Below are positions 12,441 to 24,400 of a stretch of 64,000 nt of DNA, piece by piece (position 1 is the stretch's first letter; each line of letters opens with the position of its first letter). Made by a program: the position numbers and the translations under genes. The notes beneath the pieces are model-generated. The model worked only from the letters and a program-made list of their open reading frames with translations, was not told where the DNA came from and searched no databases. The stretch is taken from contig CM077834.1 in assembly GCA_039720395.1 (NCBI GenBank), positions 1,116,001 to 1,180,000 on the forward strand, read 5' to 3'. This stretch comes from Liquidambar formosana. Taxonomy: Eukaryota > Streptophyta > Magnoliopsida > Saxifragales > Altingiaceae.

Positions 12441-12785
12441 TGGAAGTTGTACTTTTCCTTTCCTCTCAAAGATTAATCATGAGCATGTAGCATTGAGCAT
12501 TTTTCCTTTTTGTGTGGGTGTGTTTGTTTTCAAGTACTTTATCATGAATGCTGCAGTTGCTTTATTTTGGACACACACATGCAAATACACAATCGAAAAA
12601 TGAACAAGAACAAGAAGTTGGATCTTGTAGAAGTTGTAGTTTCCTCTTTCTTCTCAAAGATTATGAGTGTGAGTGTGAGTGTAAGTGTGCGTGCGTGTTC
12701 AAGCAAGTTATCTTGAATGCTGCAGTTGCTATATTGTGGACAAACACAAATACACGAAGAATAACAAGAATAAGAAGTTGGATTT
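12441..12785. repeat. Tandem duplication, period about 187 bp
   Basis: Two neighbouring units share GAAGTTGTA..TTTCCT, CTCAAAGATTA, ATGAATGCTGCAGTTGCT versus TTGAATGCTGCAGTTGCT, and the closing AAGAAGTTGGAT. The first unit runs from about 12441 to 12627, the second from about 12628 to 12785. GT-rich microsatellite sequence lies inside each copy. The duplication sits in the candidate 5'UTR intron of the RraA-like gene. Confidence 0.7.
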
Positions 12786-12878
12786 GCACATCGAATGCAT
12801 CCGGTATCAATTATTGTGAATTTATTATGTTGTATTTGAAATGAATCTCGGGAGAAGATTAGAGGATTTACTTCCAGT

Positions 12879-15853
12879 TGTTGACACCCCATTTTGTACC
12901 TCCTAACTTTTTTTTTTTTTTTTGATGATAAACACTTGTATTAATCAAACGAGAAATACAGATTTGGACAAGGAGTCCAAAGAGACACAAACAAAGAACA
13001 AAACTCAACCCCTAGGAGGCAGGCAACAAAACAAAGGAGAACCAAAGCCTACACATGCTAAACCGAAAGCCAGGCAAGCAGCAAAAAAACCAGAGAACAG
13101 ATCAAGGGGTTTAGAAATGGCCCTCAACAGCACTTCTCTTAATAGGCTTCGAAGCACAAATCTCAAACCAATTCCTCGCACTCAAGAAAAGAGGAATGCC
13201 ATCAAAATATTTGTCCACTGAAGCCCATAAAGAAGCCAAAAAACACGCCCTATCCCACAACCCATCAATCTCCTCACTAGTGTCTCTGAAAATCCTTGCA
13301 TTTCGTTCAATCCATATCACCCACAAAATGGCTAAAAAGGCATTGTTCCATAAAAACTTCAATCTCTTGGAACGACCTAAACCTCTGAAATCAACTTCAA
13401 GCATCCCAACAATAAGCTCAGGTCTAACCCAACTCAAGCCAACAAGGACGAAAAGGCGTTTCCATAAATGAATAGCAATCTCAAAATGAAGGAATAAATG
13501 ATCCACAGATTCTCCCTTTCTACAAAGAGCACACCACTGAGGGGAAAGACAATAAGAAGGTCTCTTCCTCTGAACCCAATCATTAGTATTTGTCCTTTGA
13601 TGAGCAGCTAAGCCAATATCTTAACCTTTAGAGGCACAACAGTTTTCCAAATCAATCGATTAAACACTGGAATCAAGGAATCATCTCTCAAAGATTCAAA
13701 ATATGATTTAGAGGAAAACAAATCAAAAGAGTGACTAATCCACAATCTTCTGTCAGAAGTAGAAGGAACAAGCAAAATGTTCTGAATAGAAGCCAAAAGA
13801 GCCACCATCTCCTCAGACTCTCTATCATTAAGATTGCGGGACAAAGAAAAATTCCAACTCAAAGAATTAGAATTAACAAAAACCATATCAGCAATAATAG
13901 CAGATTTACCTAGAAAGTTGATATAATCGAGGAAATAAAGCAAACAAAGGTCTTTCTCCCAACCACACATCCTCCCCAAAACAGATGCGAGCCCCGTTGT
14001 GAACAAAAAATTTAACATGGTTCAAAAAACAAGGAAAACTTTTTGAAACCCCCTTAAACCCGATGATGAAGGGTGGAATTAATTGGAATTTTAGTGAATA
14101 ATCTTCAAAAGGTTAACATGATCATAGCCCGGTCTGATGTAAAATCGAGTGGAAATTTGCCAAATATATATGTGTACGCATATTTCATTTGTGCGTACGC
14201 ACATTTGATTTGTGTCTATGTACATTGTAGATGAACTTGCCTTGTTCTTATTTTTGGTAGCCTTATCTTGCTTTGTGTGATTCTTACCAATGATGGCTAC
14301 AAGCCTCTAGAAAGCCTACCTAACCCCAATAAAAGCCTAGTACTACCTTTATAAATAGACCACTTTCAACCTAGAAAGGGGACTTCAACTATTCTATAGC
14401 CACCACTTCTACAAACCTTAAAAGTCGAGAGAGAAAAAGACGGCTGTGATCACAGAGACTTAAAGGAGAGAGTTCATCAAAATTCTATCCGACACACCAC
14501 CCAACCTGAGGGTAATACTCACTTTTCCATCTTTCTCTCATTATTTGAAATAGCTTGTTATTATTCTCATATGTCCGGACATGCTATTTACATGATTCTC
14601 TTTTCCCCATGATTGTATATTTATTTTGTTTAATTGTTTCTTATTTCGCAGTAAATTTATTTATTTAGTTTTCTCTTTCGATTTTTATTTATTTCGTTTT
14701 TCATGTGATTAGTAATTTTCTGCATCAATTAATTATGTAGTCGCATAGTAGAATAGGCATATTCATCTTTGCATATGTATTTTCATTCATTAGATTAGGA
14801 TTTATTTATCTTAATTTATTTTGATTTATTCTCATCCATTCTTAATTTTATTTTTATCATTTTAAGCTCTCCAGTCGTATGTGTATAGATTTATGACTTG
14901 ATTTTCATAGTTTTTTATGTATTTATATATTTTATTAGTTGTGGAAGCATATCATTGATTTTTGGGTTCTGTGAGTGGAATGCATGTACGCATAAACTTA
15001 AAGTGCGTACGCACTTCACGGTTGTGTGTACGCACTTCCTTCGTATGATCGGTTGACTCTTTTATTATATTTAGTTTAGTCTATATTATTCATTCCATGA
15101 TTATTTGATTACGTATTATTTGTTTGCTTTTCCTATTTGGTTGTTTCCTTCTTTGAGTATTTCTTAGGGTTGGTTAATTCTATTATTTTATTTATTTCTT
15201 AGTCTAGGTTATTCCCATATGTGTTTGTCCTTTGTATATCTTTCTTTCTTTATGTGAATCTTCTTTTTTATTTTCACTTCCTTATTTAGATTAGTCCCAT
15301 ATTTTATTTATTTATTTGTTTAGATTAGTTCTTTATTTAAACCATTCATTTATTTATTTTATTCTCTTCCTTACTTATTTGCTTGTTTCTTTACTTATTT
15401 GTTTCTCTTTTATTATTAGTAGATTATTTCCTTATCAAATTTATTTTCTTATTTTCTTATTTATTTGATTCTTTCTTTATTTTTGTATCCTTTTAGATTA
15501 GTCTTTTATTTGTATTGATTCTTTGCATAATTCATTTCCTTATTTATTTATTTGCCATCATTGCATGATATCATTTGAATTAAATTGCATACCGCATGAA
15601 ATAGATTTAAACCTAATTAAAATCCTTGTTAATTAAAGCCAACAAATACGTGTGGGGCTTTGGTGGTTCCTAACACCTTCCCAACAACGAACCCTAGCTT
15701 CGAACCTGAAATTCGCTAGTTATGACGAGTTAGACCCTTGCTAGGGGTCAATCGGTTCCCGAAGCCAAATCGGGTGCCGACTCCTCTTCGTGCTAGCCAT
15801 CCCTGGTTAGATTGTGTATTCTTGAGCCGCGTGTTTAGCAGACGGCGCTCACA
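12879..15853 (+). mobile_element. Solo LTR of an Ogre-like Ty3/gypsy element, split by a LINE
   Basis: Starts TGTTGACACCCCATTTTG and ends GACGGCGCTCACA, flanked by CCAGT (12874-12878) and CTAGT (15854-15858), a 5-bp duplication with one mismatch. Its 3' part has the pattern GGTGGTTCCTAACACCTTCC ... GGTGCCGACTCC. A related pattern (CCTAGAACCTTCCCACGTCG ... GGTGGCAACTCC) occurs in the long LTR at 45942-48971, which supports an Ogre/Tat-type origin. A LINE of about 1.1 kb is inserted near the start. No internal domain or second LTR is present, so it is a solo LTR. Confidence 0.65.
12909..14045 (-). mobile_element. 5'-truncated L1-type LINE (3' end, zf-RVT region)
   Basis: On the minus strand the element ends in a poly-A tail (poly-T on the plus strand at 12909-12923). 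Two broken frames encode the C-terminal part of plant L1 reverse transcriptases: 13608-14018 with NFSLSRNLNDRESEEMVALL and RRLWISHSFD, and 13111-13506 with VDHLFLHFEIAIHLW (the latter from MDHLFLHFEIAIHLW) and FLAILWVIWIERNARIF. The endonuclease and catalytic RT core are missing, typical of 5'-truncated insertion. It lies inside the solo LTR; sequences on either side (ACCTCCTAAC and ACCCCCTTAAAC) may be a decayed target duplication. Confidence 0.85.
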
Positions 15854-15858
15854 CTAGT

Positions 15859-16588
15859 CAATTTTTATTATTTACTTCTCTGCAAGTTCCTAGATTATGT
15901 ATATCTTTAGTAACTTAAAGTAAAATCTGTATTGAAGTAATTCTGTAATAAATCCAGTAGCACCTGCATAATGAGTGAAGTTGAAAGATATAATTTGGAG
16001 GTTGAAACTCTAAAGAAATTACTAATTTTAATCACTTTACATCATTACCCTTTTTTTTTAAAATCTTTCAATTGTATAATTTTGACAACCAAAATAAGCT
16101 ACTGATAATTGTTTAATGGCCATCAAAGTCATTGTCCTTCGAAGATGTTCCTTACACCCTAAATTGTTTGTGTTTACTGGACATACACATGAAAAATATA
16201 GTGTGGTCTATTCATGAAAAAAAATAAATATAAATTTTTGGGTCAATTTATACTACAGATTTGATTGCAGACTTCAATAGCTTTGAATTATGTGAGGCGA
16301 GAGAATGAAGACTAGGTAATAAAGGTGGAGGGAAAGGATGGTGGCAGGGTTTGGGAATTCTGACAGGATCTGTGTTTGTGTTCTCTATGGCCTTTCGATA
16401 CCTTCCATTCTCTTTTAAGCTTTTAATATTTGTCGAACCCAATAAGCAAACTAGAAATATTAGAATGCAGGGATGTGTTAATTCTAGAACACATTACAAA
16501 AGCTGGACCCACTTAATTTTCGGAAGTTATTAGATTTAGTATTGCATTTTCATGAAGTAAAAGATGGCTGTACCTGCAGGAGACTAAC
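15859..16588. other. Upstream of the RraA-like coding exon; splice acceptor before ATG
   Basis: AT-rich sequence ending with a TGCAG acceptor at 16575-16579 just before the ATG at 16589. No other gene was seen. Confidence 0.4.
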
Positions 16589-17089
16589 ATGGCTGCGATA
16601 GCAACTGCTGAAGCTTGTGATTCAAATGCAGCACTTCTTGCAAGTGGTGATTTGCGTGTTCTTCAACCAATCTTTCAGGTCTATGGGCAGTGTCGCGCAT
16701 TCTCAGGCCCCATTGTCACTCTTAAAGTGTTTGAGGACAATGTGTTGGTGAGGGAGCTTCTTGAAACTAGAGGTGAAGGAAGAGTTTTAGTTATTGATGG
16801 TGGGGGAAGCATGAGATGTGCGTTGGTGGGGGGAAATTTGGGACAGTTGGCTCAAAATATGGGGTGGGCTGGTATTGTAGTAAATGGCTGCATTAGAGAC
16901 ATAGATGAGATTAACGGATGTGATATTGGGGTTAGAGCATTGGCGTCTCATCCCCAGAAATCAAACAAAAGGGGCATTGGTGAGAAGCACATTCCTATTC
17001 ACATCGCAGGAGCCTTGATTCGTAATGGGGAGTGGCTGTATGCAGATAGTGACGGCATACTTGTTTCAAAATCCGAGCTATCTATCTAA
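16589..17089 (+). CDS. RraA-like protein / 4-hydroxy-4-methyl-2-oxoglutarate aldolase family
   Basis: A 166-residue single-exon frame, the usual length for plant RraA-like proteins. The family contains bacterial RNase E inhibitor RraA and class II HMG/CHA aldolases, which cleave 4-hydroxy-4-methyl-2-oxoglutarate with a divalent metal. Visible motifs: LVIDGGGSMRCALVGGNLG (residues 67-85) forms the active-site loop, and NGCIRD (99-104) carries the conserved Arg103 and the metal-binding Asp104. The N-terminal part starts with the family pattern ATAEACDSNAALLASGDLRV. No targeting peptide is evident, so a cytosolic location is inferred. The start follows a splice acceptor by ten bases, suggesting a 5'UTR intron. 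Plant members are usually annotated as putative HMG aldolases; which in vivo role applies is not known from sequence. Intact, no frameshift. Confidence 0.93.
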   Translation: MAAIATAEACDSNAALLASGDLRVLQPIFQVYGQCRAFSGPIVTLKVFEDNVLVRELLETRGEGRVLVIDGGGSMRCALVGGNLGQLAQNMGWAGIVVNGCIRDIDEINGCDIGVRALASHPQKSNKRGIGEKHIPIHIAGALIRNGEWLYADSDGILVSKSELSI

Positions 17090-17564
17090 ACAAGCAGTTG
17101 AGGCTCAGTTCTAATAGAATCAAATTACCCTGCCAACAAGAGAACTGAGTTTTGAAGTCATTGGGGATATGCTACTTGTCCACTATTTGTTACTGTCAGT
17201 AATAAGTGTTCACATACTCAACTTGAAATAGACGTGGAAATTTTGCTCCCTATGTGACAGCTTAGGTATTGACCCTATTTTATCATTGATGTGTGACGAA
17301 GGGCTAGCAATTCTTGTCTTAATAAACGTATGTTCTCTTTACTTCCCATATGTGCACATTATATCTGACTTGTTTGAGAGTCCTCTGTCCTTTATGGATT
17401 AGTAGATTTATTTCTTTCCATTTACTCTTGTGCAAAGCTCAGTTCAGTATATTATTGATTGCAGTGGCGCGGTGATGCCTGTTGATTTGATTTGATGGTA
17501 TAACCATACAAATAGACATGCATTGCTCATGTCTTGGTTAAATGGTTGGGACTTGGGAAACAGC

Positions 17565-17815
17565 AAATGCCTTTGGGCATCAAACCTAGGCCTAAATGAA
17601 TTCCTTTTTTTTTTTTACCTTAACAATCGACAAAACACATGTACCTCTTAACCCCACAAATATGAAATATCATGGCTCTATATGGTCAGGGAATGCCTTT
17701 GGGCATCAAACCTAGGCTTAAATCGATACTTTATTTATTTTTATTTACAATGGACAAAACCTACTTACTTCTTAACCTCCCAAATATGAAATATCATGGC
17801 TCAATATGGTTAGCA
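17565..17815. repeat. Tandem duplication of about 130 bp downstream of the RraA-like gene
   Basis: Two copies begin AATGCCTTTGGGCATCAAAC (about 17567 and 17693) and both continue with CTAGGC.TAAAT, a T-rich stretch, and CAAATATGAAATATCATGGC. They are adjacent and in direct orientation, with scattered substitutions. No coding frame is involved. Confidence 0.75.
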
Positions 17816-17993
17816 CTCAACCTCCAAAAATCTAACAAATGGGTATAAGTGCTCTCTCATGAACTAAAAATCTACATAGCTTACTCTACAAAAGTGAGGA
17901 GATTGTCATTAGGCTTTCATGTCATCGGCAATTCAATCCTCACTTATATGTTAAATTAGCTTTTAATAAAATTTAAAAGATAAACTTTAAAAT

Positions 17994-18029
<36 letters not shown>

Positions 18030-18420
18030 CTAGAGGTAACTTCATTTTGAGTAGTAAAGAGGATTAGTGCCGAAAGAGGGTCGAGAAAAAGATAAGAATA
18101 AGATGAGTTGGGGGTTCCATGAAAAAAATATAAGAATAGGATAAGTTAGGGGTTGAAACGGTGAAATGTATCATTGTACCAATTATCACAACAAAAAAAA
18201 AAAAAAAAAAAAAAAGATGATTAGTGTTGGGCTGGGCCAGTCTTAGGCACGAAAAAATGGGGCTGGGCTTCGTTCTACTTTGATACCTTCCGGCTTACGG
18301 AGAAGCCTTGCTCCCAAAAGAACAGTAATGCTAACCGACGGAGAGGTATTTGATAGCCGTGGCCACTGGCCAGGCCACAGGTTAGCAATTCGAGCCTCTG
18401 GCCTCTGCGAGGAGAGAGAT
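17816..18420. other. Intergenic and 5' leader of the F-box gene
   Basis: Contains an (AT)n microsatellite at about 17998-18025, a poly-A run at 18191-18213, and the probable leader of the F-box gene. An in-frame upstream ATG at 18280 could add 47 residues to the F-box protein. Confidence 0.4.
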
Positions 18421-21400
18421 ATGAATGATGGAGGAGGAGGAGGTGGAGGTGGAGGTGGAGGTGGAGGTGGTTTAGTAAGACTCCCAAACAGCATAATAAT
18501 CAACGAAATCTTGGTAAAGCTGGATGTGGAAACACTTTGCTCCGCAGCTTGTGTCTGCCGAGCCCTGCGCTTCTCCGTCTCTCAAGCCCTCCTCCATTTC
18601 TCCGCTCTTCGTCTCCCCGTAAGTCCCTCCTTCCTTTCAAACCTCTTTTCCTTCTTAAACCCACCGTTCCACTCTTCACCCCTACCCAACTCATTGACTG
18701 ATTCCCTTCTTTTTAGTTTGTGCTCCCCAATTATTCACAAATGGGTGCTCTTTGTTTTAATTTTCGACTTGTGTGTGCTGCCTGTGGCTCGTGGATTCCT
18801 CCCCCTGTTTCTATATTTAAATCAAAGTGATAATTGATTGATTCATTCAAAAAAAAAAAAAAAAAACTGTGTAATTGATTCATTCATGTTGGAGAATGAA
18901 TGACAGGATTTTTCTCCAGATGCCCAGACTCTGGGTCACATTCTTTGTGGGTACACAGGCCTTAAGACCCTCACTCTCAATTGCCTCCGCTTGGACGATG
19001 CCTCACTTGGAATTGCACTTGGACCCCATGTCCAAGAACTGAATTTCTTTTGTTGTCCCTTACTGTCATATCAACTTCTCCCTTCCATCGGAGAAAGGTG
19101 TCCCAATTTAAGGTACGAGCTCGAGAATTCCCATTTACGTCCTCGTTTGAATTGATTTCGCTTTATACGGAGTATGAAAGTAACAATGTTTGTACGTACC
19201 TCGGAATAATTTCTTTAATAATTCCCAGGGGCCTCTACGCTGCCTTGATCCCCCAGAGGCCTTGACAAATGGCAACAATAGAGACTAGAGAGTGATTAAT
19301 ACCTTTGGTAGTTTCCCCACGTAATTCTATATTCTTTCAGGTCCTACAACAACTGATGAGTTCATTCAAGGTGCATGAGTAAATCACCTCTCTTTCTTTT
19401 GAATAGCGAGCAGCCTGACCAATCAATAGGTTTAACCACGCTTTTATGCTTTAGAGGTAGCGGTTGAGTTTCATGTCTTACTCTTTTTTTATCAAGGAGT
19501 TTCATGTCTTACTCTGTTGAGATGAAAGAAACTTATGAGAGTTTCTAAACTTACTTTATCAGTTCCAGAAAGTGAATTTGTTAACTCCAAACAGTTAAGG
19601 TTTCTTAGAATTTTAAATATTGATGTGATTTGCTTGCACTTATTCTCGATGTTGGAATTTCACAACACAAATGACGAGGACATTTAACTTCCATTTATCA
19701 TTTGATGTGCACGTCTCATTTCCCACCTTTGTTAGTGAATAGTGCAGTGGCAACAAATGCTATGTTGAAACTTCCCAAGGTGTTGTTATACTTCTACAGC
19801 TACTTTCACCTGAAGCAGTTTGGTGCAATAATAGTTTTGTGTTCTCCTCTGTTTCATGTCAGGGTGCTCGTGCTAGAATTGGCGGGCCAGGGCTTACCTG
19901 AAATATTCAAAAGGAACCTTGTCCGAATGCTCAAAGGGTGCTTGTACTTGGAGGTAAGATATTGTGATCAAACTCGTTTCTTCTTTTAATAAATTGTCAA
20001 CTCAAGCAATCTTTTTTTTATTTATTTAATATTTATTTATTATTATGAACAGTCCCTATGTTTAAAGATTCGAGGGTCAGAACTTGCTGATTCCAATTTT
20101 TTCCATTCCATTGAGATTTACCTTCCCAAAAGTGTGAAAAATCTAAAGTTGCAGCCAGTGCTTGAACAAAATGCCATCCGTACTGTACGTGCACTCAGAG
20201 TTGACAGGAACAGGTTAAAGATGGCTGATTTCAGCATCCCCTTCGCTCCAGTGCCCTCTGGTTTCACATTGCAGTGCTTATCTCTTGTCTTAGATTTTGT
20301 ATCTGATGAGCTCCTCATATCTATTAAAAACTCACTCCCTCTTTTGGTAGAGCTGGATCTTGAAGACAGGCCAAGCGAGGAACCATTGCCACACTATGAC
20401 TTGACCAACTGTGGGCTTCAGTCCTTGGGCTCTTGTTGTCATTTGACTGGTCTCTCTCTTATACGAAGTAGACAGAACCACCCAGCGTATTTCAAAAGAA
20501 TTAATGATATGGGCATGTTTCTCCTTTCTGAGGGTTGCAGAGGCCTGGAGTCAGTGAGACTTGGTGGGTTCTCTAGAGTTACTGATGCTGGATTCGCATC
20601 AATTCTGCACTCCTGCCAGAACTTGAAGAAATTTGAAGTTCGTAATGCCTTTTTTCTGTCAGACTTGGCCTTTCATGATCTTAACAGGGCTCCATGTTCT
20701 CTTTTTGAGGTGAGAGTGTTGTCATGCAATCTTATAACCAGTGAAACTGTGAAGAAACTGACCTCTTCTAGCAGCTTGGAGGTGCTTGACCTGTATGGCT
20801 GCAGGAGCATAGCAGACCCCTGCCTCAGCTCCATTTCACGTCTTTGTAGTCTAACTACACTAAATCTTGGAGGAGCTGATGTCACTGATTGTGGTTTATC
20901 TGCTCTTGGTCAGGGGACTTCACCCATTACACATTTGTGTCTGAGAGGTTGTAAGAGGGTAACTGACGAAGGGATTTCTCTTTTGCTGCACAATGGAGGG
21001 ATGATTAGCAATACATTGTCAGCACTGGATTTGGGCCACATGCCAGGAATATCAGATAAATCCATTCTTACGATTTCTGAGGTTGGTCTAGGGATTACTG
21101 AATTGTGTATTAGGTATTGTGTCTTTGTGTCTGATTCTTCAGTGGAAGCATTGGCTACAAGGAGAAGGTTCCAAGATGGAAGCAAACTACTTCGAAGGCT
21201 TGATCTCTTTCATTGCACTGGGTTGTCTGTTAAATCATTGGGGTCGTTGAACAGGCCTTTGTTCCGTGGTCTACATTGGCTTGGTGTAGGGTGCACACGT
21301 TTGGCTTGTGAAGAAAATGCTATTTTCACTGAAATTTGTAAAGAACGGCCTTGGATTACACTGTGTTTGGATGGCTGTGAAATGGGATGTCATGATGGAT

Positions 21401-21429
21401 GGCAATTCCATAGACCAGAATATAATTGA
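18421..21429 (+). CDS. FBL10: F-box/LRR-repeat protein, FBL10-like
   Basis: Substrate adaptor of an SCF ubiquitin ligase; the target is unknown. Exons: 18421-18618, 18907-19112, 19863-19953, 20053-21429; all introns are GT-AG and the phases join to a 623-residue protein. Residues 4-17 are 14 consecutive Gly from a GGA/GGT repeat. The F-box follows (LVRLPNSIIINEILVKLD, then LCSAACVCRALR, about residues 18-60). The remainder is cysteine-containing LRRs of the FBL class, e.g. LDLYGCRSIADPCLSSIS, LCLRGCKRVTDEGISLLL and LDLFHCTGLSVKSLGSL; it ends FHRPEYN. I chose the ATG at 18421 because it starts shortly before the F-box; an in-frame ATG at 18280 is possible. The similarity is to the plant FBL10 type (At2g17020-like) from memory, so the symbol is less certain than the family. 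Confidence 0.9.
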
Positions 21430-24400
21430 TCCTGAACCACTTTCTTAAATTCAATGTATTTTTGTCAAAAAAATGCACAAAAATCCTTTTTAAAGTTATG
21501 TATGCAATCCTATGGAAAAAATTGCATTGTTAACATGGAACATTTGGAACCATCAGATCCAAATCATCTCGAACCTTGAAAGTTACAAGGTGTCGGACAA
21601 TTAAGCTTTGAAGTTTTTTGAATAATCTTTTCAGTAGAGTTGTGCAGGTGTTTCAAATATTCTACGTGGATTCGATGGACGCCCCCTGACATTATTGGTG
21701 GAGGTTAAACTTTGGCTCGGTTTGAGATTATGAGAGGAGAGCTGCAGTAGGATATGCCATACAATTACTATGGAAGACTCTTTGTTGGAGCAGCTACTCA
21801 AGTGGGAAAAACTTCCACAATGGCGGCAAAATGAAAGGCTTTGAGGGAAGGACTTCATAGTGCTGGGGAACAAGCTATCCAACTATTCATTGCATCCATT
21901 TTGGAGGGGACTCTAAAGTGGTCATAGGATTGTGTCGAAGGGAGCATGGTTTCCCCATGGAGGCCGTGGACATTGGTTAGAAACATTATATCATTATTAA
22001 ATAAATTTGACGACGTAGAAATTAATCATCTTTTCAGACGTGTGTTTGGATTTTACCCTTTTGCCTGTGTAATTTTTATGTTGGAAAGATTAAAAACAGA
22101 AGAAGAGGGATTTGGTCGTTGGTCCATTACATTAGACTTGATTTTTCAATTAGTCAAGCAATCTATTCTTTTAAGTCGTCATTTAGTCCATTTGGCCATT
22201 TTTTGGACAAAAATTATCACCATCTCTTCCTTTCACCCGATTCAATCCACCACCTCGCCTCTGTCTTTGTCGTCAACCTTAGCCCTTGTTGTCGACGACA
22301 ACCTTCATCCCGGTCATACCATCACTCACCTCGTTGAGGTTGCAAGCCAAATCCAGTCGAAGCTCGACAGATTCAAATCACGATCAAAGTCTAGCATAAT
22401 GGGCTATGGAGATTAGAGGGAGAGCTCGAATCAACAATTTGGATGCATCGCATGACAGAACAACCATGGGTTGAATCAATTCAACTTTGCTTCCCCCCAA
22501 CATCGGACCTCAGCCGATTCATCTTCTTATAAAACCAAAAAAAAATAAAATTATTCCTTCTCAACCTCAGGTACTTTCCTAGACACATCCACCTCCATGA
22601 AAGACACCAAATCACCTAATCCGCCAGTATTAAATTCTAAAAAATGACATCATGCCACGGTTTCCAATAGTTTTTCTATAAAACTGTAAAATAGTAGTAT
22701 TTTATATTTAAAATAGTAAAATCTTATTTTTCAATGAACATAAGAAAATTTACTTTAAAACAATATTATATTTTGGCAAAATAATAAATTTAAAGAGAAA
22801 TTGGCAAGATAATAAACTAATGTTTTTTTCAATAGTGATAAATAATAAAAAGGGGATTTGTCCAATAGTCAAGAAAATAAGACTTTTTTTTTTTTTTTTT
22901 ATCAGTTAATAACCTTTTTTTTTATAAAAAAACTCAAGTAGTCAAGAAAATAAAAAATAAAAAACTTATGGTTTTTTTTATTATATTGAATTATATCAAA
23001 TAATAAAATTTTACAGTTTTATAATGTTAATCATACCAAAGTACTAAAAGTAGTAAAATTTTACAACAGTTTTACAAAGTAGTAAAATTTTATAGTTTCA
23101 ATTTTTTTAATAATTACTTAATTAATGTGGATTTTATTTCAAAGATGTCGATGAGTAGGTTCTAAAAGTATAAATTTTTTTTTTTTTTAAAAAAATGAAT
23201 ATATATATTGAAAGTTACAAGTTTTTAAAAATTAGAACACTAGCTAAAAAAACCAAGTTAGTTACATAGGGGTGCCCTTAATGACCAAGAAAAAAAGTGT
23301 CCTTATTAATAATAAGGGTAAACAGGGGATTTAAAAAATAAAAGTGACTAATTGCTAAATACGTTTCATTCCATTAACTAATTGAGTTAAAAAAAACTAT
23401 TGTTTTACTAATTGTTAATATTTTACCTAATTATGAACTAATTGCCAATTTCCTCCCCCCAAAATATAAAAAAGAGTTCGTAATAATTTGGCTGGTTTGG
23501 GTCAATGTATTGATGTAACACATCATTGGGATCACAGGTTGCCCACCTTTATGGGAAGAATTCTCAATTAGGACTTAAACAGGGACTTGCACCTGTTAGC
23601 CTTCACTCCTTTATATCTCACCACCATATATATATATAGGGGAGGATTCTGTTGACATATAATGTAAATTTTTTTACATTTACACTCGTTAATATCTTTT
23701 TATAAAATAAAAAGATTTATTAAATGTTTATAAGAGTAAAATAGGATTTTCAAACTCATAAAAAGGGCAAAGTAGGGATAATACAAAAAAAATTTTGATG
23801 ACAGATTCCAAATTGCAACTCAAGTAATAATTCCAATGCTAAATTAACGCAATTTAAACTTTGAACTCTAAAATGAAATTAGACTCAAACTTTGAACCCT
23901 AAAAATGTAATTTACCTTAAGATAGATATATATATATATATATATATATAATGTGCGGAATATAATAGAATATTTTTATGATTATGACTACTAATAATCT
24001 CTTGGTCATAAAAAGTTAAGCATCCTAACTAAATAGCAACACCTAGGAATTCAACCTTTAAATTTATGTGTACTAAATTAATTAATATTCTATTTTCACT
24101 GGTAGAAAACTTTTAAGAAAATATTTGTTTAATTTCTAAATGGCCTAACGGTTTTGGTTGGTTTTTTTTTTTTTTTTTTTTTTCACAAGCTGAGGAATAA
24201 ATCTTGGATAAGAAAACATTTGTTTCATGAGATTTTTGCACAATTAGGGCTTGTGTGCTCCTCAGCTATTCGGGATGCACATAAGTGACCTGATAAGTGG
24301 TTTAGGTTTGTTGCCTTGAGTGAGGACCTCCGCATGGTTTGTAAGAGCTTGCATGTAGGGATTGATGACGAGAACTTTTCCAATTGGGCGGGTGTCGTGC

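Noticed and set aside
21946..22416. 156-codon open frame between the F-box and CSN6 genes
   Set aside because: No homology recognised and no splice or codon pattern of a real gene.
23515..23640. Weak tRNA-like boxes on the minus strand
   Set aside because: A and B boxes are poor and there is no tail or duplication; may be chance or a very old SINE.
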